Assembly: GCA_947623825.1 (NCBI GenBank)
Contig: CANQHQ010000008.1
Coordinates: 1-42,607 of the forward strand
DNA: 42,607 bases
Direction of reading: 5' to 3'
DNA from: an uncultured Bacilli bacterium
GTDB lineage: Bacteria; Bacillota_I; Bacilli_A; RF39; UBA660
The notes beneath the pieces are model-generated. The model was not told the DNA's origin. It did not search any database and was given only the letters and a program-made list of their open reading frames with translations. This document shows, in pieces, positions 33,269 through 41,635 of this stretch (position 1 is its first letter; every line of letters starts with the position of its first letter). The translations under genes and the position numbers were made by a program.

Positions 33269-34414
33269 TTAGGATTCTACTTTCGCTCCACAATTACTAC
33301 AGAAGTTTCCTGTTACTGGTTTTCCGCATTGCGAACAAAATCTTTGTGATCCAGCGGCTGCGGCACCCGTTCCCGAAGAAGCAGGAGATTGAGAATAAGG
33401 ATCGACTGCTGGGAAAGTAGCATTTTCTTTGTTACCAGCAAACGGTGTTTGGACTGCTCCTCCAACCATTCCACCACTAGCCATATTCATCATTCCGACA
33501 CCCATGAATCCTTGGGCTGCTCCATTGGCATTATTAGCAGCATCTTGTACCGCATTTGCATAAGCACCAACCAAGGTTCCTTGCTGCATCATAGAGTTAG
33601 ATGACAATTCGTAATTATCGATCTTCTTACTTGATTCTTCATCTAAAGAAACACTTTCTACGACAAATCCACGAAGTTGTAGTCCACGATCTCGAATCGG
33701 TTGGTCAAATACCTTTTCATCCATCGTTTTCTTGATTTCATCCGTACGACTTGGTAATTCCAAAACAGGAACTTTGTGTTCTGCACTTCCTAACTCATTT
33801 AATACGTTTTGGAAAGAACCGATTACTTCGGCACGCATTTGATCCGTGATTTGTTCTACCCGATATTCGTCAGAAACCCCAACGATTCGTTCCATAAAGA
33901 CAACAGGGTCAGAAATAGAGAACGTATACGTTCCATAACAACGTACTTCCACTCTCATTGGAGCGTAAGTTCCTGTCATTTGGTTTGGAATGGGATGAGA
34001 CCAATCTTGAAAAACAATCGGCGTAGCCGTTCCAAATTTGTTATCGAGAATTTCCTTTGTATTGAAGAAATAAACGGATTGTCCTTTGGCTGGTGTACCA
34101 TTATATTTAAATCTTTGCCACATTTCTTTAAATACATCACCAAATTGTCCACCAAAGAACGAAGGAGACGTCGATTGATCGAACTCAAACGTTCCCGCTT
34201 CCGCAGTCGCATCAACAATGGCACCAGAATCTAAAACAACTGCCATTTGTCCAGGAGCGACAATAATACGGCTTCCTTTCGAAATTTGACCCGATGGTGT
34301 CGTCACTTTCTTCATCAAAATTTGATTTCCCATTTCTTCACATTGAATGAGATCCTGCCATTGCTCGTGTAAGGTTCCCCCTACGGATTGAACCATTGAT
34401 TTAATTAAACCCAT
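33269..34414 (-). CDS. SPFH-domain protein with C-terminal zinc ribbon (YdjI-like)
   Basis: The 381-residue protein resembles Bacillus YdjI: an N-terminal stretch MGLIKSMVQSVGGTLHEQWQ, GSRIIVAPGQMAVVLDSGAI (SPFH start), a long beta-rich part with YGTYTFSISDPVVFMERIVG, a coiled-coil region, then a Gly/Ala/Met-rich segment and a C-terminal zinc ribbon (CSQCGKPVTGNFCSNCGAK). SPFH proteins form scaffolds at membranes. In Bacillus, YdjI works with YdjG/YdjH and PspA; no PspA-like gene is in this window. A good AGGAGG-type site (TTAGGAGG) precedes the ATG. Confidence 0.92.
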   Translation of the reverse strand: MGLIKSMVQSVGGTLHEQWQDLIQCEEMGNQILMKKVTTPSGQISKGSRIIVAPGQMAVVLDSGAIVDATAEAGTFEFDQSTSPSFFGGQFGDVFKEMWQRFKYNGTPAKGQSVYFFNTKEILDNKFGTATPIVFQDWSHPIPNQMTGTYAPMRVEVRCYGTYTFSISDPVVFMERIVGVSDEYRVEQITDQMRAEVIGSFQNVLNELGSAEHKVPVLELPSRTDEIKKTMDEKVFDQPIRDRGLQLRGFVVESVSLDEESSKKIDNYELSSNSMMQQGTLVGAYANAVQDAANNANGAAQGFMGVGMMNMASGGMVGGAVQTPFAGNKENATFPAVDPYSQSPASSGTGAAAAGSQRFCSQCGKPVTGNFCSNCGAKVES

Positions 34415-34433
34415 TTCTTTTTACCTCCTAATA

Positions 34434-35195
34434 TCAATAGTCTTCTGTTAGCTCTATCACTTTCCAACAACGAGTCATATTTGCAATCTGTATATGAATA
34501 CCACTATGACAATATTTACAATGCTTAGCAGTAATGTCTTCGATGGGTCCCCCACACTTCGGACAAACAAATCCTAAGACACGGGCATCAAAGCCAGCCT
34601 TCTTCGTATCATAAATATACACAAAGGTCGTCGTATATCTCGTTTGCTTCTTTTCCTCGCTAGAAACCGTTACTTTGCCATCGACCTTTTCCTCATAGAA
34701 ATATTCTAAAGAGCTTGACACTATTAATTTTACCATACCTTTGAACTTTTTATAAGACTTTATTGCATGTTTATGAAAAATTATGTCATCATACCGTCTT
34801 TGAACCCGACTATCCTTCTCATCTTCTACTTGTAATTGAATCTTATCCTTGATCAGAGAAAAGTCATCCGAATTCAACTTTTTTGTATCCATCTGTTCCA
34901 AAGATTGAAGAACAGAACGAATGGCATCCTCTGTTTTTTCATAAAATTGTTCTTCTGAAAAATCAGGAAAATCGTTTTGAATGGTCGGAAGTAAAACCGA
35001 AGTTAAGGACGAAACCTGCTTGTGTTTTTTGGCATTTTGTTTTCTTACCCGCATGGCTTCTTGATAAATAGACGCAAGACTTCTTCCTCGAAAACCAAAG
35101 CGATTGAGCATCCACCGAAACCATATGGCAATCAGTAAGGCAAGGAACAAAATTCCAACCACCACTCCTAAGAAACTAAATAAGAATGCTTTCAC
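34434..35195 (-). CDS. Membrane-anchored zinc-ribbon protein (YdjH/Tim44-like)
   Basis: The 253-residue protein has one N-terminal helix (FLFSFLGVVVGILFLALLIAIW), a basic segment, and a soluble part that resembles the Tim44-like fold (VSSLTSVLLPTIQNDFPDFS, then MVKLIVSSSLEYFYEE). It ends with a zinc ribbon: FVCPKCGGPIEDITAKHCKYCHSG. The arrangement (helix, Tim44-like, zinc ribbon) and the SPFH neighbour parallel Bacillus YdjH. GTG start with AAGGAGGGG 8 nt before. The first gene of the unit with the SPFH and lipoprotein genes. Confidence 0.87.
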   Translation of the reverse strand: MKAFLFSFLGVVVGILFLALLIAIWFRWMLNRFGFRGRSLASIYQEAMRVRKQNAKKHKQVSSLTSVLLPTIQNDFPDFSEEQFYEKTEDAIRSVLQSLEQMDTKKLNSDDFSLIKDKIQLQVEDEKDSRVQRRYDDIIFHKHAIKSYKKFKGMVKLIVSSSLEYFYEEKVDGKVTVSSEEKKQTRYTTTFVYIYDTKKAGFDARVLGFVCPKCGGPIEDITAKHCKYCHSGIHIQIANMTRCWKVIELTEDY

Positions 35196-35215
35196 TTTCT
35201 ACCCCTCCTTCTTTG

Positions 35216-35224
35216 AGTATATCA
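35216..35224 (-). promoter_or_regulatory. Extended -10 of the YdjH-like operon
   Basis: Minus strand TGATATACT: an extended -10 (TGn plus TATACT) 20 nt before the GTG. No matching -35 was found. Confidence 0.55.
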
Positions 35225-35257
35225 CGAATAAGGAAAAAAAGCATCTTTTGAAACCAA

Positions 35258-35282
35258 AGAAAAAGAGAGGATATCTCCCCTC
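35258..35282 (-). terminator. Terminator of the pheT operon
   Basis: Minus strand GAGGGGA, loop GATA, TCCTCTC (one G-U), TTTTTC. It begins directly after the pheT stop codon. Confidence 0.8.
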
Positions 35283-37667
35283 CTATTTATCCCGTACTTG
35301 GGCTTTGCATTTCTTCTCTACTTCTTCGATAATACGATTGAAAATAGCCATCACTTCTTCATCGCTTAAGGTACGAGAAGGATCTTGGAACGTCAAGGAA
35401 AAAGCAATTGACTTTTCGTTTTCCCCTACATTTTCTCCCTCATAAACATCAAATACCTCGATATCCGTAAGAAGTTTTCCTCCCGCTTTCTTGATGACTG
35501 CTTGAATCTCTTTCGCCGAAAGATCTTTCGATACGACAAATGCAACATCCTTTAAGATGCTTGGATACTTAGAAATTTCTTTGTACTGCATCTTCTTCAC
35601 ACGGAAAGCCAATAATTGTTCAAGATAGAGTTCCATAACATAAATATCTTCTTTCACAAGAGAAGGATGCACTTTTCCAATCAAGCCAATTTCTTGATTA
35701 TTCAAAAGAATTTTCGCACTTTGTCCTGGATGAAGTTCCTTTACTTCGGCAGTCGGAACCAAATCGTAACGATGACGATATCCTAACGAGTCTAAAAGGT
35801 CTTCCATAATTCCTTTCACCACATAAAAATCTACGGATTCTTTCTTTAAACCAACACGATAAACACCTGTCATTAAAACGGCCAACTTCTCTTCTTCATG
35901 ATATCCTTCTTCATCACGATAGAAACCTTTTCCAATCTCAAAAATAGAGACATCTTTGAGATTTCGGGCTTTATTATATTCGAAAATCGATAAAAGAGAA
36001 GGAAGTAAACTATATCGTAATGTCGTTCTTTCTTCGCTCATCGGGTCTAACACTTTTACTTTTTCTATTGAAGAATCAGGACGAACCGTCGTAAACTGGA
36101 ATCCATCTTCTTCTTTTGTAAGCGCATAACTTAGTGTTTCATTAAGTCCTAAATCCGCCAATTTACGACGAAGATACCGTTTTGCTTGACGAAGAGGATT
36201 GATCGTTCCAGGAACAACCGGTAAACACATCGATTTTCCTTGAATCCGGTCCATACCATACATACGACCTACTTCCTCAATGATATCTTCTTTAATCGAG
36301 ACATCGATTCTTCTCGTTGGTACAGTAATTGTATAGAAAGCATCTTTCTCTTCAAATGGGAATTGTAATCGACGCAAAATATTAGAAACTTCCTCTTTGG
36401 TCAAGGAAATTCCAAGAACTTGATTAATTTTCTCTAATGATATTTCTACTTTCTTATCAGAAATATCTAAGTTCTTGTATTCAACCATACCAGATAAAAT
36501 CTTAGCGTCTGCATATTTTTCGAGTAAATGACAACTTCTTTCTATCGCAAGATACGTTCTTCGTGGATCCAATCCTTTTTCAAATCGACTACTTGCTTCA
36601 CTTCGTAACACTTTTTTACTCGTCTTACGAATACAAGTTGGATGGAAGATAGCGGATTCAATTAAAATGTTTTTCGTATCATTCTCTATCTCTGTCGTAA
36701 GTCCACCCATGACACCCGCAAGTCCAACGACCTCTTTCTCAGTCGCAATCACGATATCCGAAGAAGATAACGTTCTCTTTTGAGAATCCAAAGTCATTAA
36801 CGTTTCTCCCTCTTTGGCCATCCGAACAATGAGTTTTTCTCCTAACCGATCTGCATCGTAGTAATGGAGCGGTTGTCCTGTCTCCAACATGACGTAATTC
36901 GAAATATCCACCACATTATTAATCGGACGAATTCCCGAAGCAATCAAACGATTTTTAATAAAGGTAGGACTTTCTTTAATCGTTACCCCTACTACTTTTT
37001 TCGCTAAAAACAAAGGACAATTCTCTGTCTGAATATCCAACGTAAAGTTTCCAACAATCGATTCTTTTTGTTCCTTGTAAGAAACTTCCATCGGACGAAC
37101 CTCTTTATCATAAAGAGCCCCAATTTCATAAGCCATTCCTAAAATACTTAATAAGTCTCCACGATTCGAAGTAAGTTCAAAATCGATGACTTCATCATCC
37201 AATTCCATAAAACGAATCGGATCGGTTCCTACTTCTGCTTCCAAAGGAAGTTCATGAATTCCTTCAATATCCTTCGGAGTCAAGAACTTGTGTTCCAAAC
37301 CAAGTTCAGAAATCGCACAAATCATTCCATTGGACTCCTGTCCACGAATCATTCCTTTATGAATCGTTCCTCCAGGAAGTTCGGCTCCATCTAAGGCAAC
37401 AATCACCTTAAGTCCCGTTCTGACATTCGGCGCACCACAGACAATCTGCAATACCTCTTTTCCAATATTCACTTTACATACATGAAGATGGTCACTATCC
37501 GGATGATCGTAACAATCGATGACTTCTCCAACAATTAATTTCGTCGCAGGAATCAATTTTTCACAAGAATCGTATTCATTTCCAATAGAAGTCATATCTT
37601 CTGCCAAAGTCTTAGAATCGACATCGATAGAAACGTAATCACTGACAAATTTTCTACTTAATTTCAT
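35283..37667 (-). CDS. pheT: Phenylalanine-tRNA ligase beta subunit
   Basis: PheT forms the alpha2-beta2 synthetase with PheS. Domains in order: N-terminal MKLSRKFVSDYV, an EMAP-like tRNA-binding OB fold (VGEVIDCYDHPDSDHLHVCKV, GAPNVRTGLKVIVA), the B3/B4 editing region (GIRPINNVVDISNYVMLETG, GVMGG), B5 (PTRRIDVSIKEDIIEEVGRM), a catalytic-like core, and a C-terminal ferredoxin-like domain (YPSILKDVAFVV, ending DEEVMAIFNRIIEEVE). About 794 residues is normal. The start is ATG at 37667, inside the end of pheS (14-nt overlap). Confidence 0.98.
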   Translation of the reverse strand: MKLSRKFVSDYVSIDVDSKTLAEDMTSIGNEYDSCEKLIPATKLIVGEVIDCYDHPDSDHLHVCKVNIGKEVLQIVCGAPNVRTGLKVIVALDGAELPGGTIHKGMIRGQESNGMICAISELGLEHKFLTPKDIEGIHELPLEAEVGTDPIRFMELDDEVIDFELTSNRGDLLSILGMAYEIGALYDKEVRPMEVSYKEQKESIVGNFTLDIQTENCPLFLAKKVVGVTIKESPTFIKNRLIASGIRPINNVVDISNYVMLETGQPLHYYDADRLGEKLIVRMAKEGETLMTLDSQKRTLSSSDIVIATEKEVVGLAGVMGGLTTEIENDTKNILIESAIFHPTCIRKTSKKVLRSEASSRFEKGLDPRRTYLAIERSCHLLEKYADAKILSGMVEYKNLDISDKKVEISLEKINQVLGISLTKEEVSNILRRLQFPFEEKDAFYTITVPTRRIDVSIKEDIIEEVGRMYGMDRIQGKSMCLPVVPGTINPLRQAKRYLRRKLADLGLNETLSYALTKEEDGFQFTTVRPDSSIEKVKVLDPMSEERTTLRYSLLPSLLSIFEYNKARNLKDVSIFEIGKGFYRDEEGYHEEEKLAVLMTGVYRVGLKKESVDFYVVKGIMEDLLDSLGYRHRYDLVPTAEVKELHPGQSAKILLNNQEIGLIGKVHPSLVKEDIYVMELYLEQLLAFRVKKMQYKEISKYPSILKDVAFVVSKDLSAKEIQAVIKKAGGKLLTDIEVFDVYEGENVGENEKSIAFSLTFQDPSRTLSDEEVMAIFNRIIEEVEKKCKAQVRDK

Positions 37668-38712
37668 TTTCCTCATCCTTTCTATCAAATTGTTCTAAGA
37701 AACGAATATCGTTCGTATACAAGTAACGAATATCCGGAATTTCATACCGAAACATCGCAAAGCGATCCAATCCGGTTCCAAAGGCAAATCCCGTCCACAC
37801 TTCTGGATCGTATCCACCCATACGAAGAACGTTCGGATGAACCACACCAGCCCCTAAAACTTCAATCCAACCAGTTTGTTTACAAAGAGGACATCCTTTT
37901 CCACCACATTTGAAACAAGTCACATCCACTTCCACACTTGGTTCCGTAAAAGGGAAGAAACTTGGTCGAAAACGAACTTTCGTATCCTCTCCTAACATCT
38001 TCTTCGCAAATAATTCCAATGTTCCCTTCAAATCCGCCAAAGAAATATTTTGATCGATAACCAATCCCTCTACTTGCCCAAATTGATGCGAATGGGTAGC
38101 ATCATCATCTCGACGATACACCTTCCCAGGACAAATCATACGAATCGGTGTTTTTTCTGTATTCGCCTGCATCACTCTCGCTTGGGTACTAGACGTCTGC
38201 GTTCTTAAAAGGTATTCTGCATCAATATAAAACGTATCTTGCGTATCTCTCGCAGGATGTCCAATCGGAACATTTAATCTCTGAAAACAATTTTCATCTG
38301 TCTCAAGTTCCGGTCCGTCAATCACATCGTATCCCATCGAAACAAAGAAATCTTCTACATCATCAATAATTCTTTGAAAAGGATGAAGACTTCCTCTTTT
38401 GAATTTCTTACTAGGAAGACTAAGATCCAATCGTTCTTTTTCTAATTTTTGATTTAATTCTTCCTCTTTCCAATGATTCTCTAACTGCGTAATTTTTTCT
38501 GTTACTTCATTTTTTACTTCGTTAGAAATCTGCCCTACTTCTTTTCTTTCTTCATTCGAAAGATCCTTCATATTGGCTGTTAACTCTGTTACCAGTCCTT
38601 TTTTTCCTAAATATTTTACTTTTAAATCCTGACATTCTCTACTAGAATGTACTTCTTTCATATCTTTTTCTAAAGATTCAATTATAACTCTTTTCTTCTC
38701 TTGCGTTTCCAT
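37654..38712 (-). CDS. pheS: Phenylalanine-tRNA ligase alpha subunit
   Basis: The 352-residue catalytic subunit has an N-terminal coiled coil, then class II motifs: motif 2 PGKVYRRDDDATHSHQFGQVEG, FRPSFFPFTEPSVEVDVTCF, GWIEVLGAGVVHPNVL, motif 3 GFAFGTGLDRFAMFRYEI. Cys-containing CFKCGGKGCPLCKQTG is a normal insertion of bacterial PheS. It overlaps both the hydrolase gene upstream (31 nt) and pheT, so the three are one transcriptional unit under the T-box. Confidence 0.98.
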   Translation of the reverse strand: METQEKKRVIIESLEKDMKEVHSSRECQDLKVKYLGKKGLVTELTANMKDLSNEERKEVGQISNEVKNEVTEKITQLENHWKEEELNQKLEKERLDLSLPSKKFKRGSLHPFQRIIDDVEDFFVSMGYDVIDGPELETDENCFQRLNVPIGHPARDTQDTFYIDAEYLLRTQTSSTQARVMQANTEKTPIRMICPGKVYRRDDDATHSHQFGQVEGLVIDQNISLADLKGTLELFAKKMLGEDTKVRFRPSFFPFTEPSVEVDVTCFKCGGKGCPLCKQTGWIEVLGAGVVHPNVLRMGGYDPEVWTGFAFGTGLDRFAMFRYEIPDIRYLYTNDIRFLEQFDRKDEENEIK

Positions 38713-39407
38713 TGCAATCCTCCTTTGAAATATGCTTCTATATAAGAAATCACTTCTTCTTGTCTCGAACTTCGAACCAACACATGTCTACCTGACCGAA
38801 CCGTTGTCGTATCTAATTTTTTACTGGCAATATGCCTTCGGACGTACCCCAGTGTCGAATAAGGAACCACTTCATCTTTATCTCCAAATAAAACCAAACA
38901 GGGAACCGTCACTTTCGCCAACACGGGACGATATTCTCTTACCAATTTCCGAAATTGAAATACGACTGGCAAAGGTGCCTGAAAGGCTTTCCAAACAGCC
39001 CGATGATAGGCAACGTTAGGGTCCTCTTTTAACTTCCAAAAATGAAGAAAATCGTCTCGATATTGATGATAACTCAAATAATCAAAAGCCGGGGAAAGTA
39101 AAACCAACTTTTTCACTTCACGGTACTTCGTCGCAAGATGACAAGCAAGAACCCCTCCCATACTATGACCCACTACATAGATGGAATGATATCCATGTCG
39201 AATTAAAAACTCAACTTGCTTCTCCACACTCTCTACCCAATCCGAAGCATGAACCCCCAACATAATTTTTTTCTCATGATAAGGCAATGTCCAAGCATAC
39301 ACATCATAGTTAGAATGGGTTTCTAATTGATTGACTAAGAATTCATTATCGACAAGACCACCACAAAAACCATGAATCACTAAAATCGCTTTCCGAAACC
39401 ATTTCAT
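38682..39407 (-). CDS. Alpha/beta hydrolase under T-box control
   Basis: This 241-residue serine hydrolase has an oxyanion segment LVIHGFCGGLVDN, nucleophile elbow VVGHSMGGVLA, acid LFGDKDEVVP and base His in SGRHVLVRSS: a complete Ser-Asp-His triad. No signal peptide. It resembles monoacylglycerol lipase/carboxylesterase-type enzymes of Firmicutes; substrate unknown. It is the first gene after the phenylalanine T-box, followed by pheS with 31 nt overlap, so its expression follows phenylalanyl-tRNA charging. The reason for this is not clear; a moonlighting or chance cotranscription is possible. Confidence 0.9.
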   Translation of the reverse strand: MKWFRKAILVIHGFCGGLVDNEFLVNQLETHSNYDVYAWTLPYHEKKIMLGVHASDWVESVEKQVEFLIRHGYHSIYVVGHSMGGVLACHLATKYREVKKLVLLSPAFDYLSYHQYRDDFLHFWKLKEDPNVAYHRAVWKAFQAPLPVVFQFRKLVREYRPVLAKVTVPCLVLFGDKDEVVPYSTLGYVRRHIASKKLDTTTVRSGRHVLVRSSRQEEVISYIEAYFKGGLQWKRKRRKEL

Positions 39408-39439
39408 AGAATACCTCCAGAAGGAAATTTCTTATAAAT

Positions 39440-39667
39440 AAAAAAACGACAATTCTCACTAAGGACGAATTATCGCGGTACCACCTTACTTATAGATTTC
39501 TCTATCTCTCTTCTTCTTAACGCGAACAAACGCTTAGCTTTTACTAAGAACTCCGAAGACGAATTCATAAGTCTTTCTTTTCCTTGTTTTCACCAACCAC
39601 AAGTTCTCTCTAAAAGAGGCTCTTACTACTACTTCTTCATCAATGTCAAACTCAACATGATGTCTCG
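39440..39667 (-). promoter_or_regulatory. T-box riboswitch (phenylalanine-type leader)
   Basis: The minus-strand leader carries the conserved T-box AAGGTGGTACCGCG (39487-39474). Just behind lies a terminator: CGATAATTC pairs with GAATTGTCG (39475-39467 and 39455-39447), then seven T. The T-box overlaps its first arm, so antiterminator and terminator exclude each other. Stem I features (AAGTAGTAGTAAGAGCC, GGTTGGTGAAAAC) are upstream. TTC in GAATTC (39561-39566) is a plausible Phe specifier codon. Uncharged tRNA-Phe would switch on the hydrolase-pheS-pheT genes. Confidence 0.95.
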
Positions 39668-39696
39668 ATTATACCTTATTTTATAAAATTTGTAAA
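39668..39696 (-). promoter_or_regulatory. Promoter of the T-box operon
   Basis: Minus strand TTTACA (39696-39691), 17-nt spacer, TATAAT (39673-39668). Confidence 0.85.
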
Positions 39697-39705
39697 TAAT
39701 TTAAG

Positions 39706-39732
39706 AAGAAAAAAGAGAACGATGTCTCTCTT
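39706..39732 (-). terminator. Terminator of the frr operon
   Basis: Minus strand AGAGA, loop of 8, TCTCT, TTTTTT, 13 nt past the stop of the small gene at 39745. Confidence 0.7.
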
Positions 39733-39744
39733 CCTTTCTAAAAT

Positions 39745-39975
39745 TTACATATTGTTTTTAAAATATTCTGCCATCGCCTTTAAAAGAAGGGAATCAGTAA
39801 CAGGAGAAATCTCCCCATCCGCATCTTTCATAATGGAAAAAACGTTCGTTAAATTTCCATTTTCATCTAATCTCGAAACAAATAAATAACTCGTTTCATG
39901 ATAGTAGGCTTGATTCAAAATCATGTATTTTCTACCATCTTCTAAGGTTAAAATCTTATCAATTTTATTTTCCAT
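39745..39975 (-). CDS. Small protein (DUF1292-like)
   Basis: The 76-residue acidic protein reads MENKIDKILTLEDGRKYMIL, NQAYYHETSYLFVSRLDENG and a helix at the end. It has the pattern of DUF1292-type proteins (short beta strands and an acidic end). ATG at 39975 has GGTGA 5 nt upstream and lies inside the end of the preceding gene. Cotranscribed with frr; function unknown. Confidence 0.75.
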   Translation of the reverse strand: MENKIDKILTLEDGRKYMILNQAYYHETSYLFVSRLDENGNLTNVFSIMKDADGEISPVTDSLLLKAMAEYFKNNM

Positions 39976-40951
39976 AATCTTCACCCACTTTATCTGACAC
40001 TTGTGATATCATCCGATTGGTAAGTACATCTACGACATTCTTTCCATTTAAATATCCAGTAAGGGAAGAACCATCTTCATGAGAAACAGTAAGTGGAAAA
40101 CTAGCGTCTTCGATAGGCATATGACGCATCTCTTCCCAATCCGTCACGACGCGTTGGGTTCCATTTTGTATTAGGATTGGGTTTTCTAAAACAGAAGAAA
40201 GCATCTCCGTAGAATCCGAAGAAAGAATCCCTTCTGTAGAAGAAGCAACTGCTTCTTCCGGCGTACGATAGATGGGTGGCCTCTTCTCTACCCCCTCTAC
40301 CATCTCAGTCAAAGAATCATAAGTCACCTTTCCAACCACATTTTCATAGTCGAATTCGATGGATGACCAAATCGGAGTAGATACTTGAACATCCTCTCCA
40401 ACCGTCTGTAAAGGAGTAGAATTTCCAGAATAATACCAAACTTTCGTAGATGTATTCTCTGGCGGAACCGAACTTGCCACTTCCTGTTCCGTCGAAGTCC
40501 AATAGATATCATCGATAGGAAGATCTTCTTCTGTCTTCTCTTCTTCCTGACTTTGATTAGAAGAAGGAATCGGTTCTTCTGATTGAGAAATCATCGATAT
40601 AGTGGACTCTTCATTTTCTTGAGAAACGGCTTCATCAGGAATAGAAGAATCATTTGTTACCTCACTAGAACTCGATTCACTAGACAAATCCGTAGGCATT
40701 TCCTCTGAAATTTCTTGTGCTTGGGGTCCTTCTTCTTCCGTCATAGAAGGAGAAGTAGAAGCATGCACTACGGGACCTTCTACGGTCGATGTTAGTAAAA
40801 AAGTTCCACATCCCATCGAAGCACAAATCGTCAAAAATTTCAAATGAGCAGAATAATTTCTTTTCTTTTGATCCTTTTGCTCCTCTGTTGCCTTTCCTGT
40901 TTCTTTTACTTTTCCTGATAAATCATCAAATTGATACTGTTCATCGTTCAC
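39965..40951 (-). CDS. Membrane-anchored Ser/Glu-rich protein, function unknown
   Basis: The 328-residue protein has a Gln/Lys-rich cytoplasmic start and one hydrophobic stretch at about 36-58 (FLTICASMGCGTFLLTSTVE). A long low-complexity region follows, rich in Ser, Glu, Thr and Pro (residues about 65-150), then a region with short repeats (STEGILSSDSTEMLSSVLEN) and a folded C-terminal part (DGSSLTGYLNGKNVVDVLTN). A cell-wall spanning or stalk role is plausible. I do not recognise the family. GTG start with GGAG 4 nt upstream. It lies 23 nt behind frr. Confidence 0.75.
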   Translation of the reverse strand: MNDEQYQFDDLSGKVKETGKATEEQKDQKKRNYSAHLKFLTICASMGCGTFLLTSTVEGPVVHASTSPSMTEEEGPQAQEISEEMPTDLSSESSSSEVTNDSSIPDEAVSQENEESTISMISQSEEPIPSSNQSQEEEKTEEDLPIDDIYWTSTEQEVASSVPPENTSTKVWYYSGNSTPLQTVGEDVQVSTPIWSSIEFDYENVVGKVTYDSLTEMVEGVEKRPPIYRTPEEAVASSTEGILSSDSTEMLSSVLENPILIQNGTQRVVTDWEEMRHMPIEDASFPLTVSHEDGSSLTGYLNGKNVVDVLTNRMISQVSDKVGEDYGK

Positions 40952-40974
40952 CTTACTCCATCCCCTTTCGACAG

Positions 40975-41520
40975 TTAAACTGTCATCAACTCTTCTTCTT
41001 TTTCTTTCTCTTTCTCATCTACAAGTTTATTATACTTATTTACTAAGTCTTGTACTTTATTCGTTAAATTCTTCTGTTCATCTTCTGATATTTCTTCTTT
41101 TTCAATGTCTTCATTGGCTTCATGTCGAATATTTCGAATAGAAATCTTTGCTTCTTCTCCCATAGCCTTCACTTGTTTTACAAGTTCTTTTCGACGATCT
41201 TCGGTCAAGGCAGGAATAATAATTCGGATTGTCTCACCATCATTATTAGGTGTATATCCCAAATTGGATTCAAAAATAGCCTTTTCAATTCCACTTAAAC
41301 ATCCTCGATCATACGGTTTAATCAATAACTGCCTTGCTTCTGGTACCGAAATCGTCGCAAGTTGTTTAAGTGGTGTGGGTGTCCCATAATACTCAACCAT
41401 AACTCCATCTAAACTACTTGGATTGGCCCGACCTGCCCGTACAGTCGTAAATCGCTTCTCTAAATTTTCTATTGCTTTCTGCATTTTTTCTTCTGTAAGT
41501 TTGATTATTTCACTATCCAT
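40975..41520 (-). CDS. frr: Ribosome recycling factor
   Basis: RRF splits post-termination ribosomes together with EF-G. Conserved segments: RFTTVRAGRANPSSLDGVMVEYYG, LATISVPEARQLLIKPYD, IRIIIPALTEDRRKELVKQ, and RNIRHEANEDIEK. Length 181 is normal. AGGGAGGAAG precedes the ATG. Usually frr follows pyrH; here it is first in a unit with two proteins of unknown role. Confidence 0.98.
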   Translation of the reverse strand: MDSEIIKLTEEKMQKAIENLEKRFTTVRAGRANPSSLDGVMVEYYGTPTPLKQLATISVPEARQLLIKPYDRGCLSGIEKAIFESNLGYTPNNDGETIRIIIPALTEDRRKELVKQVKAMGEEAKISIRNIRHEANEDIEKEEISEDEQKNLTNKVQDLVNKYNKLVDEKEKEKEEELMTV

Positions 41521-41540
41521 GTTCTTCCTCCCTATTTCCT

Positions 41541-41554
41541 ACAATTCAATTGTA
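41541..41554 (-). promoter_or_regulatory. -10 of frr within a palindrome
   Basis: Minus strand TACAAT (41554-41549), overlapping the palindrome ACAATT-C-AATTGT (41541-41553). The -35 (TTTCCA) is weak. Confidence 0.5.
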
Positions 41555-41584
41555 CTATAAAAAGGAATTTATGGAAAGTTATTT

Positions 41585-41611
41585 TTGATTTTTTCAAAAG
41601 TATGATATACT
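41585..41611 (+). promoter_or_regulatory. Promoter of the DUF3419-like gene
   Basis: TTGATT (41585-41590), then extended -10 TGATATACT ending at 41611. The spacer is short (15), so recognition would depend on the extended -10. AAGGAGG follows 13 nt later. Confidence 0.6.
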
Positions 41612-41635
41612 GATAGTAGCATCAAGGAGGAAATT

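Noticed and set aside
33809..34234. A 141-codon plus-strand frame opposite the SPFH gene
   Set aside because: Antisense of a well-supported gene, with no binding site and a shadow-like composition.
39420..39660. The gap before the alpha/beta hydrolase as an unannotated small gene
   Set aside because: The T-box consensus and terminator explain the stretch.
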